Source: an uncultured Clostridia bacterium
Lineage (GTDB): Bacteria > Bacillota_A > Clostridia > TANB77 > CAG-508
DNA: 22,599 bases
NCBI GenBank assembly: GCA_944393295.1
Contig: CALXZR010000061.1
Location: forward strand, 1-22,599
Direction: 5' to 3'
Below are positions 22,442 to 22,599 of this stretch, one piece after another. The first letter of the stretch is position 1. Each line of letters opens with the position of its first letter. The translations under genes and the position numbers were made by a program. The notes beneath the pieces are model-generated. The model was given only the letters and a program-made list of their open reading frames with translations. It ran no database searches and was not told the DNA's origin.

Positions 22442-22599
22442 ATGCAAAGATTAAAAGGACTATGGATTCCATCAGAAATTTTATTAAATGGAGAATTATC
22501 AGATAAAGAAAAAATAATACTTGCGATAATTTTATATTTAAGTGAAGAAACTAAAAGCTGTTTTGCAAGTAATAAATATATTGCAAATATTGTTAATGT
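22442..22599 (+). CDS. Replication-initiator-like helix-turn-helix protein (5' part only)
   Basis: The first 52 codons of a gene cut by the window edge, beginning MQRLKGLWIPSEILL and continuing LSDKEKIILAIILYLS and FASNKYIANIVN. This resembles the N-terminal winged-helix domain of phage or plasmid replication and helix-turn-helix proteins (an opening of the form G-x-W-I-P-x-E-I-L followed by LSDKEKxIL). AAAGGAG (22427-22433) precedes the ATG by 8 bases. If the match is right it may mark the start of a mobile element, but nothing else in the window confirms this. Confidence 0.6.
   Translation, partial: MQRLKGLWIPSEILLNGELSDKEKIILAIILYLSEETKSCFASNKYIANIVN

Overview
The window is a very AT-rich stretch, with every gene on the + strand, running co-directionally away from the 3' end of an rRNA operon. 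It fits a Clostridia-type Bacillota: SpoIIID-like HTH protein, four-cysteine L33, L10-leader RNA, CsoR/CopA copper locus, Arg codons almost all AGA, strong AGGAGG ribosome binding sites. I would not name a genus.

Layout. 1-503: 23S rRNA 3' end and 5S rRNA. 524-3017: terminator, a near-consensus promoter, an unrecognised 558-aa protein and a translationally coupled flavin-reductase-fold protein. 3038-6890: the conserved rpmG-secE-nusG-rplK-rplA block, then an L10 leader/attenuator and rplJ-rplL, closed by a strong terminator. rpoB/rpoC do not follow, so the usual cluster is interrupted. rpmG (3164-3328) is a 54-residue gene that is easy to miss. 6894-7003 holds two further hairpins.

7084-11399 is a compact five-gene unit: GspJ/ComGF-like pseudopilin, membrane-anchored alpha/beta hydrolase, leucine-rich-repeat protein with a transglutaminase-like domain lacking the expected His, a second LRR-like protein, and an HD-domain hydrolase. 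11421-13547: promoter, a coiled-coil protein interrupted by an apparent frameshift, a HIT protein and a terminator. 13586-15649: a monocistronic GH13 amylase (neopullulanase type) with codon use unlike its neighbours, so possibly acquired. 15664-16207: a stand-alone RusA resolvase and terminator.

16230-20708: copper-responsive promoter/operator, csoR, a CopA Cu(+) ATPase whose C-terminus is a CopZ-like domain with its own internal ribosome binding site and ATG, then an HD protein and a TtcA-like PP-loop protein. 20762-22599: a SpoIIID-like regulator with a divergent C-terminus, a histidine phosphatase, a GNAT-like protein, a terminator, and the start of a replication-type helix-turn-helix protein cut by the window edge.

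Most notable beyond routine annotation: the internal CopZ start inside copA; two 36-nt intergenic hairpins (6955-6990 and 16157-16192) that align without gaps and differ by compensatory changes; the missing rpoBC; the frameshifted coiled-coil gene; and the pilin/hydrolase/LRR/HD operon. No CRISPR array, tRNA or insertion sequence was seen. No gene-free stretch exceeds 300 bases.
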